Assembly (NCBI RefSeq): GCF_004346185.1
Contig: NZ_SMAI01000018.1
Coordinates: 1 to 64,000, forward strand
DNA: 64,000 bases
DNA from: Aquabacter spiritensis
Lineage (GTDB): Bacteria; Pseudomonadota; Alphaproteobacteria; Rhizobiales; Xanthobacteraceae
Reading direction: 5' to 3'
Both the position numbers and the translations under genes were made by a program. The notes under the pieces were generated by a model that was given only the letters and a program-made list of their open reading frames with translations, had not been told where the DNA came from and did not search any database. Numbering within the stretch: position 1 is the first letter of the stretch; the number at the start of each line of letters is the position of its first letter. Shown one piece after another: positions 48,803 through 58,708 of the stretch.

Positions 48803-49876
48803 ATGAGCGTCCCCGTCCGCATATCGATCGATGCCATGGGCGGAGACCATGGGCCGGAGGTGGTGCTCGCCGGCGTCGCGATTTCGCAGGCGCGCCATCC
48901 GGACGCGCGGTTCGTGCTGTTCGGCGACGAGCCGCGCCTGACCAAGATTCTCGCCGCCAGGCCCGCGCTCGCCGCGGTCTCGCGCGTCGTCCACACGGAA
49001 GTCGTGGTCGGCATGGACGACAAGCCGAGCCAGGCGCTGCGCAACGGCCGCTACAAATCGACCATGTGGCGCTGCATCGATGCGGTGAAGACCCACGAGG
49101 CGGACGCCGCGGTGTCCGCCGGAAACACCGGCGCGCTGATGGCGATGGCCAAGTTCAATCTGCGCACCATGCCGGGCATCGGCCGGCCGGCGATCGCCGC
49201 GATCTGGCCGACTTTGCGGGGCGAGAGCATCGTGCTCGACATGGGCGCCTCGATCGGCGCGACGGCGCAGAGCCTGGTCGAGATGGCGATCATGGGCGCC
49301 GCCATGGCCCGCACCATTTTCGACATCCCCCAGCCCAGCGTCGGCCTGCTCAATGTCGGGGTCGAGGAGATAAAGGGCGTCGAGGAGGTCAAGGAAGCCG
49401 GCCGCATCCTGCGGGAGGACGAGCATCCGGACCTGCGCTATCACGGCTTCGTCGAGGGCAACGACATCGGCGCCGGCACGGTCGACGTGGTGGTGGTCGA
49501 GGGCTTCTCCGGCAATATCGCGCTGAAGACGGCCGAGGGCACCGCCAAGCAGATCGCCACCTATCTGCGGGCCGCGATGGGACGCACCTGGCGCGCCCGG
49601 ATCGGCTATCTGCTCGCCCGCGACGCGTTCAAGATGTTGCGGGAAAAAATGGATCCCCGCCGCTCGAACGGCGGCGTCTTCCTCGGCCTCAATGGCGTCG
49701 TGATCAAAAGTCACGGTGGCGCGGATGCCGAGGGCTTCGCGGCCGCGGTCGATCTCGGCTACGACATGGTGCGTCACCAATTGCTGACGCGGATCGAAAC
49801 CAGCCTGCTCAGCCGCCTCCCCCGAGGGGATGCGGCGGGGGCTCCCGAGGCTGCGGAAGCGGAAGGCCGATCGTGA
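48803..49876 (+). CDS. plsX: Phosphate acyltransferase PlsX
   Basis: This 357-residue enzyme makes acyl-phosphate from acyl-ACP, the first step of phospholipid synthesis in the PlsX/PlsY route. It has [18 protein letters not shown] near the start, [13 protein letters not shown] and [15 protein letters not shown]. The length is typical. Its stop overlaps fabH as GTGA, the classic plsX-fabH pair. Confidence 0.96.
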   Translation: MSVPVRISIDAMGGDHGPEVVLAGVAISQARHPDARFVLFGDEPRLTKILAARPALAAVSRVVHTEVVVGMDDKPSQALRNGRYKSTMWRCIDAVKTHEADAAVSAGNTGALMAMAKFNLRTMPGIGRPAIAAIWPTLRGESIVLDMGASIGATAQSLVEMAIMGAAMARTIFDIPQPSVGLLNVGVEEIKGVEEVKEAGRILREDEHPDLRYHGFVEGNDIGAGTVDVVVVEGFSGNIALKTAEGTAKQIATYLRAAMGRTWRARIGYLLARDAFKMLREKMDPRRSNGGVFLGLNGVVIKSHGGADAEGFAAAVDLGYDMVRHQLLTRIETSLLSRLPRGDAAGAPEAAEAEGRS

Positions 49877-50847
49877 GCGTTATAAAGTCCGTCGTCGCCG
49901 GCATCGGGTCGTATCTGCCGGAACGGGTTGTGACAAATGCCGAATTGGCCGAACGGGTGGCGACGTCGGACGATTGGATCGTCCAGCGCACCGGGATCCG
50001 CCAGCGCCATATCGCCGCGGACGGTGAGTTCACCTCCGATCTCGGGCGGAAGGCGGCGGAGCGGGCGCTGGCCGATGCCGGCCTCGGTGCCGCAGACATC
50101 GATCTCGTCATTCTCGCCACATCCACGCCGGATCAGACCTTCCCCGCGACGGCCGCAACGATCCAGGCACAACTCGGAATTGAGCGCGGCGCTGCGTTTG
50201 ACCTTCAAGCCGTGTGCTCAGGCTTCGTGTTCGCCCTCGCCACAGCCGACGCCCATCTGCGTACCGGGATGTTCCGTCGGGCGCTGGTGATCGGCGCCGA
50301 GACCTTCTCGCGCATCCTGGACTGGGAAGACCGGGGCACCTGCGTCCTGTTCGGGGACGGGGCGGGGGCGGTCGTTCTCGATGGGGTATCACAGGCGGAC
50401 GCGCAAGGGCGCGGCATTCTCACCACCCATTTGCGCACGGATGGACGCCATCGGGGCAAATTGTTCGTCGATGGCGGCCCGTCCTCCACCGGCACGGTCG
50501 GGCACCTGCGCATGGAGGGCAGGGAGGTCTTTCGCCACGCGGTGGGAATGATCACCGACGTGATCGAGGACGCGTTCGCCGCGACCGGGGAGAGTGCCGA
50601 GACGATCGACTGGTTCGTGCCCCATCAGGCCAATCGGCGCATCATCGATGCCAGCGCGCAAAAGTTGCATATTGCGCCTGCGAAAGTGGTGACAACGGTG
50701 GATCTCCACGGTAATACCTCTGCGGCCTCCATCCCTCTGGCTTTGGACGCAGCCTGCCGCGACGGACGGGTGCGGACGGGCAATCTCGTCCTGCTGGAGG
50801 CCATGGGAGGCGGGTTCACCTGGGGTTCAGCCCTGGTGCGATGGTAA
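49873..50847 (+). CDS. fabH: 3-oxoacyl-ACP synthase III
   Basis: This 324-residue ketosynthase condenses acetyl-CoA with malonyl-ACP to start fatty-acid synthesis. The catalytic triad is Cys115 (AVCSGF), the His in PHQANRRI and the Asn in GNTSAASIP. It has a GTG start at 49873 overlapping the plsX stop. Near its end is the family mark [13 protein letters not shown]. Confidence 0.96.
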   Translation: MSVIKSVVAGIGSYLPERVVTNAELAERVATSDDWIVQRTGIRQRHIAADGEFTSDLGRKAAERALADAGLGAADIDLVILATSTPDQTFPATAATIQAQLGIERGAAFDLQAVCSGFVFALATADAHLRTGMFRRALVIGAETFSRILDWEDRGTCVLFGDGAGAVVLDGVSQADAQGRGILTTHLRTDGRHRGKLFVDGGPSSTGTVGHLRMEGREVFRHAVGMITDVIEDAFAATGESAETIDWFVPHQANRRIIDASAQKLHIAPAKVVTTVDLHGNTSAASIPLALDAACRDGRVRTGNLVLLEAMGGGFTWGSALVRW

Positions 50848-50863
50848 TAAATCGCTAAGGACA

Positions 50864-50893
50864 TTGACCGGTCTCTCCGTGAGTGGATACGTT
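50864..50893 (+). promoter_or_regulatory. Weak candidate promoter of ihfA
   Basis: TTGACC (50864-50869) and TACGTT (50888-50893) are separated by 18 bases, 40 bases before the ihfA start. The match is modest and read-through from fabH is also likely. Confidence 0.3.
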
Positions 50894-50933
50894 CAACCCG
50901 TTGATGTCTTTCTCTGGTGGGGCCGGGCGACAC

Positions 50934-51251
50934 ATGGCTGGAAAGACTGTCACGCGTGCGGATTTGTGCGAAGCCGTTTACCAGCAGGTGGGGCTGTCAC
51001 GGACCGAATCCGCCGCTCTCGTCGAATTGGTTCTGACCGAGATCGCGGACTGCCTTGCGCGGGGCGAAACGGTCAAGCTATCCTCGTTCGGCTCCTTCGT
51101 CGTGCGGGAGAAGGGGCAGCGGATCGGGCGCAATCCCAAGACGGGTGAAGAAGTCCCGATCGAACCGCGCCGCGTGATGGTGTTCAAGCCCTCGAGCATC
51201 TTGAAGAATCGCATCAACGGGGGCAAATCTGACGGAGCGGATTGCGATTGA
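50934..51251 (+). CDS. ihfA: Integration host factor subunit alpha
   Basis: This 105-residue HU/IHF-family protein bends DNA. It has the start [15 protein letters not shown], the dimer core and the beta-arm [20 protein letters not shown], which carries the Pro-tip region typical of IHF. The ATG at 50934 (MAGKT) matches the family start; in-frame ATGs at 50883 and 50904 lie upstream. Its partner subunit (ihfB) is not in the window. Confidence 0.94.
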   Translation: MAGKTVTRADLCEAVYQQVGLSRTESAALVELVLTEIADCLARGETVKLSSFGSFVVREKGQRIGRNPKTGEEVPIEPRRVMVFKPSSILKNRINGGKSDGADCD

Positions 51252-51395
51252 CGCGTCGGGTCCGAGGCTTGGGGCGGGATCTTCGCGTCGGCTTCGCACG
51301 TCGGCGGATTCTCTGCGCAAGCTGGATCGAGGATGCCCGAGGCGCCGATCGTTCGGATCCGCGCCTGACGTGCTCCGGACCGCGCCGATGGGGAT

Positions 51396-52703
51396 ATGAG
51401 GCACGTGGCAGAAGCGAGGTCCTCGGACAAGTCGCCCGACGCGTTCCGAACCATCAGCGAGGTGGCGGAACATCTCGCCCTGCCTCAGCACGTGCTGCGG
51501 TTCTGGGAAACCCGATTTGCCGAGATCAAGCCCGTCAAGCGGGCCGGGGGACGGCGGTTCTATCGGCCGGACGATGTCGACCTGCTCCGGGCCATTCGCC
51601 ATCTGCTCTACAGTGAAGGCTACACGATCAAGGGCGTGCAGCGGATCCTGAAGGATCAGGGCGCGCGCCAGATCCAGGCCATGGGCGCGGATCTGCTCGG
51701 CGGAACGCTTCCGCCGCCGCCGCCGGAGGCACCGGCGGTGCGCAAAGGGGCCGAAAGCGGGCCGGGGCGCGGCGGGCTGCTCGGTCTGCTGCCGCGCCGA
51801 CGCGTTGCCCCCGACGCCCATCCGTCCGAAGCCGATGCTCGCGGCGGGACGGAACCGCGCGTGGACCAGTCCTTCGAGCGCGACGCGTATCTCCCCGGCT
51901 TCGAAGCCCCGCCTGCGGAGACGAATCGGGCCGAGCCCTCATTTTTAGAGCCGGAAACGCGCGACTCCCCCGTGCGTCCCGCCGCTCACGCCGCGCACCA
52001 TCCTGCCGCGCCGAAGGCCGACCCGACCCGCACCGACCGGAAGGCGCCCCGGCGTGCCGCGCCTCCCCCGGAGGACAGCGATGCCGGGTTCGCGGACGAT
52101 TTCGACGACTTCGCCGCCGCGATGGAGGAGCGCCAGCAAGAGACGCCGGCTTTGTTCGACGCGCCGGCGCCGCGTCCGCTCGTCCAAGCCAAGCCGCCGG
52201 CCCCTCCGCGGCGGCCGACACGCGGACCGGCTTCGCGCATCCCGGACCCGCCGCCCGCGCCTGAACTCGAGGATCCGCTCCTGCCGTTTTTCGACGATGC
52301 CGTGCTGCCACTTCCGGGCGATTCCATATCGGAGCCGCTCGATGCGCGGATCCGCCGGCTGAAGGAACATGCGCCGCCGGACGCGGTGGCGCCGGCCGGC
52401 CGGCCGGTCGAGGGCGAGGGGCCGCGTGTGGGGCCGCTGCGCGCGCCGGTCGACGCGCCTGAGGAGACCGCCGGCCGGTTCGCCGACTTCCCGCCGGACG
52501 ACGAGCCCCCACCGCCATCGCGTCCGGATGGGCCGCCCGAACAGTATCTGCCGCCTCATCTACGCTCGGCGCACTACGCCGCTGCCCATGCCCCGCGGCC
52601 CGTTTTGTCGCGGGACGACGTCAATCGCCTCCAGGCGGCGCTCTACGAATTGGGGGAATGCCGCCGGCTGATCGTGTCCGCCCTCGCGCCGCCGCAGGGC
52701 TGA
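51396..52703 (+). CDS. MerR-family regulator with very long disordered tail
   Basis: The first 95 of 435 residues form a MerR helix-turn-helix and wing ([19 protein letters not shown], then [20 protein letters not shown]). It lacks the cysteine metal site of MerR proper. The remaining 340 or so residues are rich in Pro, Ala, Arg and Asp with no fold visible, except a short conserved-looking end (about 410-435). The gene following ihfA is a conserved alphaproteobacterial arrangement, but the usual protein is under 200 residues. The effector is unknown. Confidence 0.87.
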   Translation: MRHVAEARSSDKSPDAFRTISEVAEHLALPQHVLRFWETRFAEIKPVKRAGGRRFYRPDDVDLLRAIRHLLYSEGYTIKGVQRILKDQGARQIQAMGADLLGGTLPPPPPEAPAVRKGAESGPGRGGLLGLLPRRRVAPDAHPSEADARGGTEPRVDQSFERDAYLPGFEAPPAETNRAEPSFLEPETRDSPVRPAAHAAHHPAAPKADPTRTDRKAPRRAAPPPEDSDAGFADDFDDFAAAMEERQQETPALFDAPAPRPLVQAKPPAPPRRPTRGPASRIPDPPPAPELEDPLLPFFDDAVLPLPGDSISEPLDARIRRLKEHAPPDAVAPAGRPVEGEGPRVGPLRAPVDAPEETAGRFADFPPDDEPPPPSRPDGPPEQYLPPHLRSAHYAAAHAPRPVLSRDDVNRLQAALYELGECRRLIVSALAPPQG

Positions 52704-52818
52704 TCCGTCACGCGCGCCCGACCGGACAGGCGCGCTCCAGCCGCTGGGAGCCCGGCTGCCGATCGGACGGGGATCCATCCGATCGCCTCAGGTGCGGGAC
52801 TGCCGAGGGGCGTCCGGC

Positions 52819-53388
52819 TCAGTTCGCCGGAGCGTCCGTGCCCTCTGCGGGTTCCGCGGGTGCGGCGCTCGGTGGCGGCACCAGCGTCCATCCACCCGTG
52901 GCATCGGCCGGCGTGTCAGAGGGGGTCTGCGCGGCCGGCGGTTCGGCCGGGGCATCGGCGGCCGCGACCCGGATCGCCGCGGGCTTGGCGGGAGGCTTCG
53001 GGATCGGCAGGGCGATCGTCTCGGCCTCGTCGTCCACCACGGCAACCCGGACCTTCGTCACGCCGTGCCGGGTGAAGCCGAGTTCGCCAGCGGCGGCGCG
53101 CGATACGTCGATGATGCGGCCGCGGATGAAGGGGCCGCGATCATTGATGCGGACGATGACGCTGCGGCCGTTGCGCAGATTGGTCACTTTCACCTTGGTG
53201 TCGAACGGCAAGGATCGATGCGCCGCGGTCATCGCATTGGCGTTGAACCGCTCGCCGCTCGCGGTCCCCTTGCCCTGCCAATAATAGGAGGCGACGCCGG
53301 TTTGGCCGCCATCGGCGCGCGCAGGTTGAACAAAAGCCCCGAGCGAGAGGGCGAATGATGCGAGCACAATCCCCTTTGTGACTGCCAT
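52819..53388 (-). CDS. rlpA: RlpA-like septal ring lytic transglycosylase family protein
   Basis: This 189-residue exported protein has a signal peptide ending near residue 25 (PARA) and a double-psi beta-barrel domain (about 30-115). The domain has [31 protein letters not shown] and VRINDRGPF with the conserved Asp. RlpA proteins cleave naked glycan strands or bind peptidoglycan at division sites. A Pro/Ala-rich tail follows, with no SPOR domain. The ATG at 53388 is fixed by GGAGG; the signal lacks a lipobox Cys, so this one is soluble. Confidence 0.9.
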   Translation of the reverse strand: MAVTKGIVLASFALSLGAFVQPARADGGQTGVASYYWQGKGTASGERFNANAMTAAHRSLPFDTKVKVTNLRNGRSVIVRINDRGPFIRGRIIDVSRAAAGELGFTRHGVTKVRVAVVDDEAETIALPIPKPPAKPAAIRVAAADAPAEPPAAQTPSDTPADATGGWTLVPPPSAAPAEPAEGTDAPAN

Positions 53389-53627
53389 GCCCGAACCTCC
53401 GTCTTGTTGATGGAGATCGCCCAATGGCTAGACAATGCGGCGAGAATGTCACCGCGTCCGGGCAGCAGCGTGATCGGGCTAAAGCAGGGTGTGCCTTTGC
53501 CAGCAAAAATGCCGATAAATTTGACTATGCGACAAATTAACCACACAGAACGGAAGCTGTGCCGTATGGGAAACGCGACTATGACACTTCGTTACGGTGA
53601 TATACGTCGATACTAATAAATTTTACT
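53389..53627. other. AT-richer gap upstream of rlpA
   Basis: About 240 bases between rlpA and the Na/Pi gene, both minus-strand, are clearly more AT-rich than the surroundings, especially 53500-53627. A weak minus-strand promoter (TTGCTG at 53506-53501, 17 bases, TTTAGC at 53483-53478) could serve rlpA. No gene is supported. Confidence 0.4.
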
Positions 53628-55292
53628 TCACGTCTCCAGAACTTCTCCGCCGCGCTCAAGAACTGGGTAAGCCGTGCCGGAGACCAGATGGGCATTGATT
53701 CGCTTCAGATCGCGGACAACCTCGAGATGCAGCGTGCTGGTTTCCGCCTCGGCATTCGCGCCTTCCCGCAGGCGGACCATATGCGCCTCGGTCGCGCGGG
53801 TTTCGATGGTGCGGAAGATCGCCTTTTCCGCTGCGAGCAGGCGGGCGGCGCGGGGATCGTCGGAGATGAAGAGCGCGGCGGCGGTCCGCAGATTGGTCTC
53901 CACGCGGTCGAAAACGCCGCCCAGCGCGCTGCCGGCCTCCGCCGCGGGCGCGTCCCGCTTCAGCGATTTCGCGGCCAGAGAGAGCATGCTGTTGTCGATG
54001 ACGTCACCGGCCTGCTCCATATTGGTGGTGAAGGCGAGGATTTCGGAAATGCGCTGTTCGTCCCGGGCGCTGAGGGCGCTGCGGTCGATCGACAGGAGAT
54101 AGGCCTTGATCGCCGCGTTCAGGCGCTCCACCGCCTCTTGAGTCTCGTGGGCCTTGCCGATCGCCTCGGCGGTCCGGCGCTCGAGGGCCGCGCGCACGTC
54201 GCGCAGCATCTCGTCGAGCAGATCGGCGAGGCGGAGCGCCTCGCGCGCGGCATTGCCGATCGCGACGACCGGCGTCTCGGTCGCCGCCGGATTGAGATAG
54301 AGCGGGCGGTACGGGTCCGCGGCGGCGGCCTTGTCGGGAAAAAAGCGCGTCAGAAGCCGCGCATACTGCCCGAGGACGGGCAGAAAAATCACCGCCAGAA
54401 CCAGATTGAAGAGGGTGTGGAAGTCGGCGACCGCGCGCTTGAGGTCGATGTGGACGTCCAACATCAAGGCGGTGATCGGATCGATCAGGGCGAGGCCCAC
54501 CACCGCCCCGATCACGCGGTTGAGGAGGTTGCCCATCGGCATGCGGCGCGAGGCGGGATCCTCGGTGCTGCTCGCCTCCAGAACGGGATTGAGCGCGCTG
54601 CCGAGATTGGCGCCGATGACGAGGGCGATCGCGGCCTCCGGCGGCACCGCGCCCTGCGCCGCGAGCGACATGGTCAGAAGCACGATGGCGACGCTCGAAT
54701 GCACCACCCAGGTCATGAAGGCGGCCAGAAGCATGGCGATCACCGGCTGGGTGGAGATCGCCCCCATGAGCAGGCGGAGAGAGGGTGTATCTTCGAGCGG
54801 GGTGAAGATCTCGATCAGATTGTGCAGCGCCAGCAGCATCAGGCCGAGCCCGATCACCGCCGGCCCGAGATCCTTGGAGAGCGACGCCCCCTTGCGCCGG
54901 ACCATCACAACGCCGATCAGGAACAGAGCCGGCGCCAGTGCGGCGGCATTGAACGACAGCAATTGCACGACCAACGTCGTCCCGACATTGGCGCCGAGCA
55001 TCACCGCGAGCGCGGGCACGAGATCGACCATCCCGGCGGAGGTGAAGCCGGCCACCATCAGGCCCGTCGCGGTGCTGCTCTGGAGCAGCGCTGTGACGCC
55101 GATTCCGGCGAAAAAGGCGCGCACCCGGTCCTTCAGCGCGGCGCCGAGCACCCTGCGGAGCCGCGGCCCGAAGGCCTGCTGCACGGCGTTCTGCACCATA
55201 TGGGTGCCCCAGAGCAGCATCGCGACCGCGCCGGCGAGATTGATGAACGTTAAAGAAAAGGTCACGGCACGCCCCCATCCGGGCGGGACCAT
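53628..55292 (-). CDS. Na/Pi cotransporter (NptA type) with PhoU-like domain
   Basis: This 554-residue protein has eight or nine membrane helices with two QSSTATG/HSSVA-type repeats (GVTALLQSSTATG about 65-77, WVVHSSVAIVLL about 202-213) and GANVGTTL/GANLGSAL. It then has a cytosolic PhoU-like helical domain (about 340-550). The family moves phosphate with sodium, and the PhoU part may control it. The ATG at 55292 is used; a GTG at 55265 nine codons later is equally possible. Confidence 0.9.
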   Translation of the reverse strand: MVPPGWGRAVTFSLTFINLAGAVAMLLWGTHMVQNAVQQAFGPRLRRVLGAALKDRVRAFFAGIGVTALLQSSTATGLMVAGFTSAGMVDLVPALAVMLGANVGTTLVVQLLSFNAAALAPALFLIGVVMVRRKGASLSKDLGPAVIGLGLMLLALHNLIEIFTPLEDTPSLRLLMGAISTQPVIAMLLAAFMTWVVHSSVAIVLLTMSLAAQGAVPPEAAIALVIGANLGSALNPVLEASSTEDPASRRMPMGNLLNRVIGAVVGLALIDPITALMLDVHIDLKRAVADFHTLFNLVLAVIFLPVLGQYARLLTRFFPDKAAAADPYRPLYLNPAATETPVVAIGNAAREALRLADLLDEMLRDVRAALERRTAEAIGKAHETQEAVERLNAAIKAYLLSIDRSALSARDEQRISEILAFTTNMEQAGDVIDNSMLSLAAKSLKRDAPAAEAGSALGGVFDRVETNLRTAAALFISDDPRAARLLAAEKAIFRTIETRATEAHMVRLREGANAEAETSTLHLEVVRDLKRINAHLVSGTAYPVLERGGEVLET

Positions 55293-55468
55293 GCCATGCC
55301 CGGATAGGGCGTCAAAGGCCGCATCGCTGGGGACGGGGCGGGGAAGGGCTTGTCCGGCGTGGCGTCATGGTCTAAGGCTCCGCCCCATGTCGGAACGCTT
55401 CCTCCGCCATGTGCCCGGATCGGGCACCGGCGGTGCGAAGCGAGCGATGGACGTGGAGCGGTGCTTGA

Positions 55469-55546
55469 CGGGCAGTAGCGCAGCCCGGTTAGCGCACTAG
55501 TCTGGGGGACTAGGGGTCGTGGGTTCGAATCCCGCCTGCCCGACCA
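55469..55546 (+). tRNA. tRNA-Pro (anticodon GGG)
   Basis: The acceptor arms CGGGCAG (55469-55475) and CTGCCCG (55536-55542) pair. The anticodon stem CTAGT/ACTAG holds loop CTGGGGG with anticodon GGG, which reads CCC and CCU. The T-arm is GTGGGTTCGAATCCCGC, and CCA is encoded. Confidence 0.96.
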
Positions 55547-55589
55547 ACAGCATATGATTTCAGGCCTGGCTTGAAATCTCCGCTCCGAA

Positions 55590-55634
55590 CGAAGGGCCGG
55601 GATGGCGTGATCCATCCCGGCCCTTCGCGTTTCC
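55590..55634 (+). terminator. Terminator after tRNA-Pro
   Basis: A perfect 16-base inverted repeat (55590-55605 with 55612-55627) around CGTGAT is followed by CGTTTCC. The stem is very strong and the T-run short. Confidence 0.55.
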
Positions 55635-55834
55635 GCCGCAAGCGTCCGCGTCGAAGAGAATCCTCGCCTCGACAGCTCCACGTCGGCCTGCGCTCCGGCT
55701 GAAATCCGGCTCGTGCATCCGCGCCGCGAACAGAAATGCGCCCGGCCGCGTTGACCCGACTGGCGGCTCCGTCCACCCCGCGTTCGCGCACGGCCGGCTT
55801 TGCGCATCCGGGGGGCCGCCCGAGGAGGTCGGAT

Positions 55835-56869
55835 ATGCAGCTCACCGGCTTGAGCCTTTGGGTCATTGTGCCGATCTTTCTGGCGGCGGCCGCCATCGTG
55901 TGGGGCGCGGGGACGCGTTTGACCGGCTATCTCGACGGGATCGCCACGCTTACCGGCATCGGCCACGCCTTTGCCGGCATGCTGCTGCTCGGCGGCATCA
56001 CGTCCTTGCCGGAAGTGGCCTCGGTGGCGACGGCGTCCGTGGCTGGGAACGCGCCGCTCGCCACCAACAATCTGCTCGGCAGCGTCGCGATCAATGTCGT
56101 CCTCATCGCCTTTGCGGACGTCCTGATGGGGCGCGAGGCCCTGACCTCCGTGGTGCCGACCTCGACCACGATCTTGCAGGGCGCGCTGGGCATGATCGCG
56201 CTCGGAATCCTGGTGCTCGCCATCCTGACGGGCGACGTCGCGATCGGCTGGATCGGTCTCTGGCCGGTCGTGCTGGCCGCCTATTGCGTCTTCGCCTTCC
56301 GGCTCTCTTCGCTATATTCCAAGCGGCGGCCCTGGCAGGCGGTCAAGGCGGCGCCACTCTCTCCCGTCCGGGATGAGGATCTGTCGGGGAGTTCGCTCCA
56401 GTCGCTGATCGCGAAGACCTCTCTTGCCGGGGTCGCCATTCTGATCGCCGGCTTCTTCCTGGCTCTGTCCGGCGAGGCGATCGCGGAAAAGACCGGCCTC
56501 GGTTCCGGCTTGGTGGGGCTGGTTCTGGTCGGGTTTGCCACCTCCTTGCCGGAGGTCAGTTCGATCGCCGCGGCGGTGCGGCTCAAGCGCTATGAAATGG
56601 CGCTGGGCGATATTTTCGGCACCAATCTCCTGACGATCGGCCTTCTCGTCATGGCGGACGGGCTTTATACCGAGGGTCCGGTCCTGGTCCATGCCGGCAA
56701 GTTCGAGACGATCGCCGCTTTGATCGGCCTCTTGCTCACCGGCATTTTCCTGGTCGGTCTGATCGAACGCGGCAACCGCTCGGTGGCACGCCTCGGTTAT
56801 GATTCCCTCGCGGCCCTCTGCGTGTTTTTCGCAGGCCTCGCGCTTCTGGCCCTCACGCCGGCCTCGTGA
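55835..56869 (+). CDS. Na+/Ca2+ exchanger family protein
   Basis: This 344-residue membrane protein of the CaCA family has about ten helices in two inverted halves. Each half has an alpha-repeat: GGITSLPEVASVATASV with GSVAINVV (first) and GFATSLPEVSSIAAAV with GDIFGTNLL (second). The Glu in each SLPE and the adjacent Asn/Asp sites bind the ions. GAGGAGG fixes the ATG at 55835. It probably extrudes calcium or exchanges cations; selectivity cannot be told. Confidence 0.88.
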   Translation: MQLTGLSLWVIVPIFLAAAAIVWGAGTRLTGYLDGIATLTGIGHAFAGMLLLGGITSLPEVASVATASVAGNAPLATNNLLGSVAINVVLIAFADVLMGREALTSVVPTSTTILQGALGMIALGILVLAILTGDVAIGWIGLWPVVLAAYCVFAFRLSSLYSKRRPWQAVKAAPLSPVRDEDLSGSSLQSLIAKTSLAGVAILIAGFFLALSGEAIAEKTGLGSGLVGLVLVGFATSLPEVSSIAAAVRLKRYEMALGDIFGTNLLTIGLLVMADGLYTEGPVLVHAGKFETIAALIGLLLTGIFLVGLIERGNRSVARLGYDSLAALCVFFAGLALLALTPAS

Positions 56870-56884
56870 CGGGACCGCGGTGCC

Positions 56885-57844
56885 TCATTTCAGACCATCC
56901 AGATAGGCTGCCAAGGCCCGCAATTGCTCCCCGGTGAAGACGCCGAACGAGGGCATCTTGCTGGCGGGCTTCAGGTGCTGAGTGGAGGCGATCCAGCCCG
57001 CGAGGGTGCCCCGATTGGTCGGGAACAGGCCCGCGCCGATGGTGCGCCGGCTGCCGACATGCGTGAGATCGGGGCCGAGCGTGCCGGCTGCCGACGTGCC
57101 GCGCACCGTATGGCAGGCGCCGCAGCCGGATTCCAGGAACAGGTCCCGTCCCTGGGCCCGGAGCGTGGTCACGGGCTGGCGCGCATCCTCGCGCTGGCCG
57201 CGCATCCATGCTTCGAACGCCTCCGGCGTGTGCGCGACGACGTCGAATGCCATCAGCGCATGGGCGGAGCCGCAGAATTCGGCGCATTGCCCGCGATAGA
57301 TCCCGGGCCGCTCGGCCTCCAGCAGGAGCCGGTTCGTATGCCCGGGAATCATGTCCAGCTTGCCGGCGAGGCTCGGGATCCAGAAACTGTGAATCACGTC
57401 GGCGGACGTCAGGAGGAAACGGACCGGACGGCCGACCGGGACATGGATCTCGTTCGCCGTGACCAGCGGCGGCGTCTCGGCGGTGGCGGCGGGATAGTGG
57501 ACACGCCACCAGAACTGCTCCCCCGTGACGTGGATTTCGAGCGGTTCGGTGCCGGGCGCGCGCACCAGGTCGCGCGTCAGGACCAGCCCATAGACCAGCA
57601 GCGCTGTCAGGACGACGAAGGGAAAGATGATCCCGCCGCCGATCACCATACGATGGTCCGAGAGAAAGGCCCGGCGCTCCTGCGGCGCGAACAGCGCGAA
57701 CGCGACGCAGGCCATCACGATCAGAAAGATGATCGCGGCACCCGCGAACATGATCCAGGTCAGCGTCGCGATGCCGGCGGCCGCGGAGCCGGCCGGCGCG
57801 AGCGCCGATTGAACACCTGAGAACACCGCATCCAGTCCGGACAT
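56885..57844 (-). CDS. Cytochrome c oxidase subunit II with fused cytochrome c
   Basis: This 319-residue protein has two membrane helices (about 26-51, 68-90) and a CuA domain with aromatic motif GEQFWWRVHYP. The CuA ligands are His152, Cys187, Glu189, Cys191, His195 and Met198 (CAEFCGSAHALM). A C-terminal cytochrome c domain has Cys241, Cys244 and His245 (CGACH) and axial Met297. This caa3-type layout passes electrons from a cytochrome to an oxidase core. It is the last gene of the operon, and no subunit I or III gene is in the window, so it must use a core encoded elsewhere or have another partner. Confidence 0.93.
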   Translation of the reverse strand: MSGLDAVFSGVQSALAPAGSAAAGIATLTWIMFAGAAIIFLIVMACVAFALFAPQERRAFLSDHRMVIGGGIIFPFVVLTALLVYGLVLTRDLVRAPGTEPLEIHVTGEQFWWRVHYPAATAETPPLVTANEIHVPVGRPVRFLLTSADVIHSFWIPSLAGKLDMIPGHTNRLLLEAERPGIYRGQCAEFCGSAHALMAFDVVAHTPEAFEAWMRGQREDARQPVTTLRAQGRDLFLESGCGACHTVRGTSAAGTLGPDLTHVGSRRTIGAGLFPTNRGTLAGWIASTQHLKPASKMPSFGVFTGEQLRALAAYLDGLK

Positions 57845-57853
57845 TCTGCTCCC

Positions 57854-58708
57854 TCAGGGCTGCCGCGGCGCCGGGGCGCCAAGCGGACCGCCGGGGCCAT
57901 CGGCGCCGGGCAGGCGACCCGCCGTCCAGGGCGTCCCGCTTGTGCCCACGGCGTGCGCCGGACGGAAAGCCCCGGCATCGGGCGTGATCTCGCGCCCGCG
58001 CACATTGGCGAGGAACACCGACACCGCCTGGATCTGCTCGTCCGTCATCGCCTGCGCGATCAGCGCCATGACGTTTTGAGGGTCGCCGCCACGCACGCCC
58101 CGTTTCCATTGCTGGAGCTGGAAAGCGAGATAGGCGGCGGACTGCCCGGCGATGAAGGGATAGAAGGGCGCCTTGCCGACCCCATTCTCGCCGTGACAGC
58201 CGGCACAGGCCGGCACGCCCTGCTCCGGAAGTCCGCGGGCCGAGATCGCGCCGCCGATCTGCAGCAGGCCGACATCGGCCGGGGCCGGGGGCGCGGCGGG
58301 CGCGGCGTTCGCGGCGGCGTAATAGGTCGAGACGGCGATCAATTCGTCTTCGGCCAGGGCCCGGGCGACGGGCGCCATGACCGGATTCGGCCGGAGGCCG
58401 CCGGCATAATCCTGGAGCGTCTTGTAGAGATACCAAGCCGACTGGTCGGCCAACCGCGGAAAAGCACCGCTGCTGTCCCCCGCGCCGTCGGCGCCGTGGC
58501 AACGCGCGCAAGCGACCGCATCCTGATGACGCCCGCCGGTGATCGCAATCTGACGACCGTGCACCAAATCCGCGCGCCGGTCGGCCCGGTCGGCAGGTGT
58601 CTGCGCGGCAGGCGTCGTCGGCCCGGGGAGGGCGGTTTGGGATACGGCCGGACCGGCCATAATCAGGGCCGTGCCGAGCGCCAGCAGGGGCAGGATCGCC
58701 CGCTTCAC
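57854..58708 (-). CDS. Diheme c4-type cytochrome c
   Basis: This 284-residue periplasmic protein has a signal peptide (cleavage near 24, AVS then Q) and two class I heme sites in tandem: CARCHGADGAGD and CAGCHGENGVGK. Each is followed by a Met-containing stretch (NPVMAPVA, QNVMALIA), the cytochrome c4 pattern. The GTG start at 58708 overlaps the GMC stop as GTGA. The last 60 or so residues are Gly/Pro-rich. It probably carries electrons from the GMC enzyme to subunit II. Confidence 0.9.
   Translation of the reverse strand: MKRAILPLLALGTALIMAGPAVSQTALPGPTTPAAQTPADRADRRADLVHGRQIAITGGRHQDAVACARCHGADGAGDSSGAFPRLADQSAWYLYKTLQDYAGGLRPNPVMAPVARALAEDELIAVSTYYAAANAAPAAPPAPADVGLLQIGGAISARGLPEQGVPACAGCHGENGVGKAPFYPFIAGQSAAYLAFQLQQWKRGVRGGDPQNVMALIAQAMTDEQIQAVSVFLANVRGREITPDAGAFRPAHAVGTSGTPWTAGRLPGADGPGGPLGAPAPRQP

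Noticed and set aside
53404-53616. A 70-codon plus-strand frame between rlpA and the Na/Pi gene
   Set aside because: There is no ribosome site, its composition is unusual for this genome, and it sits in what looks like the rlpA promoter region.
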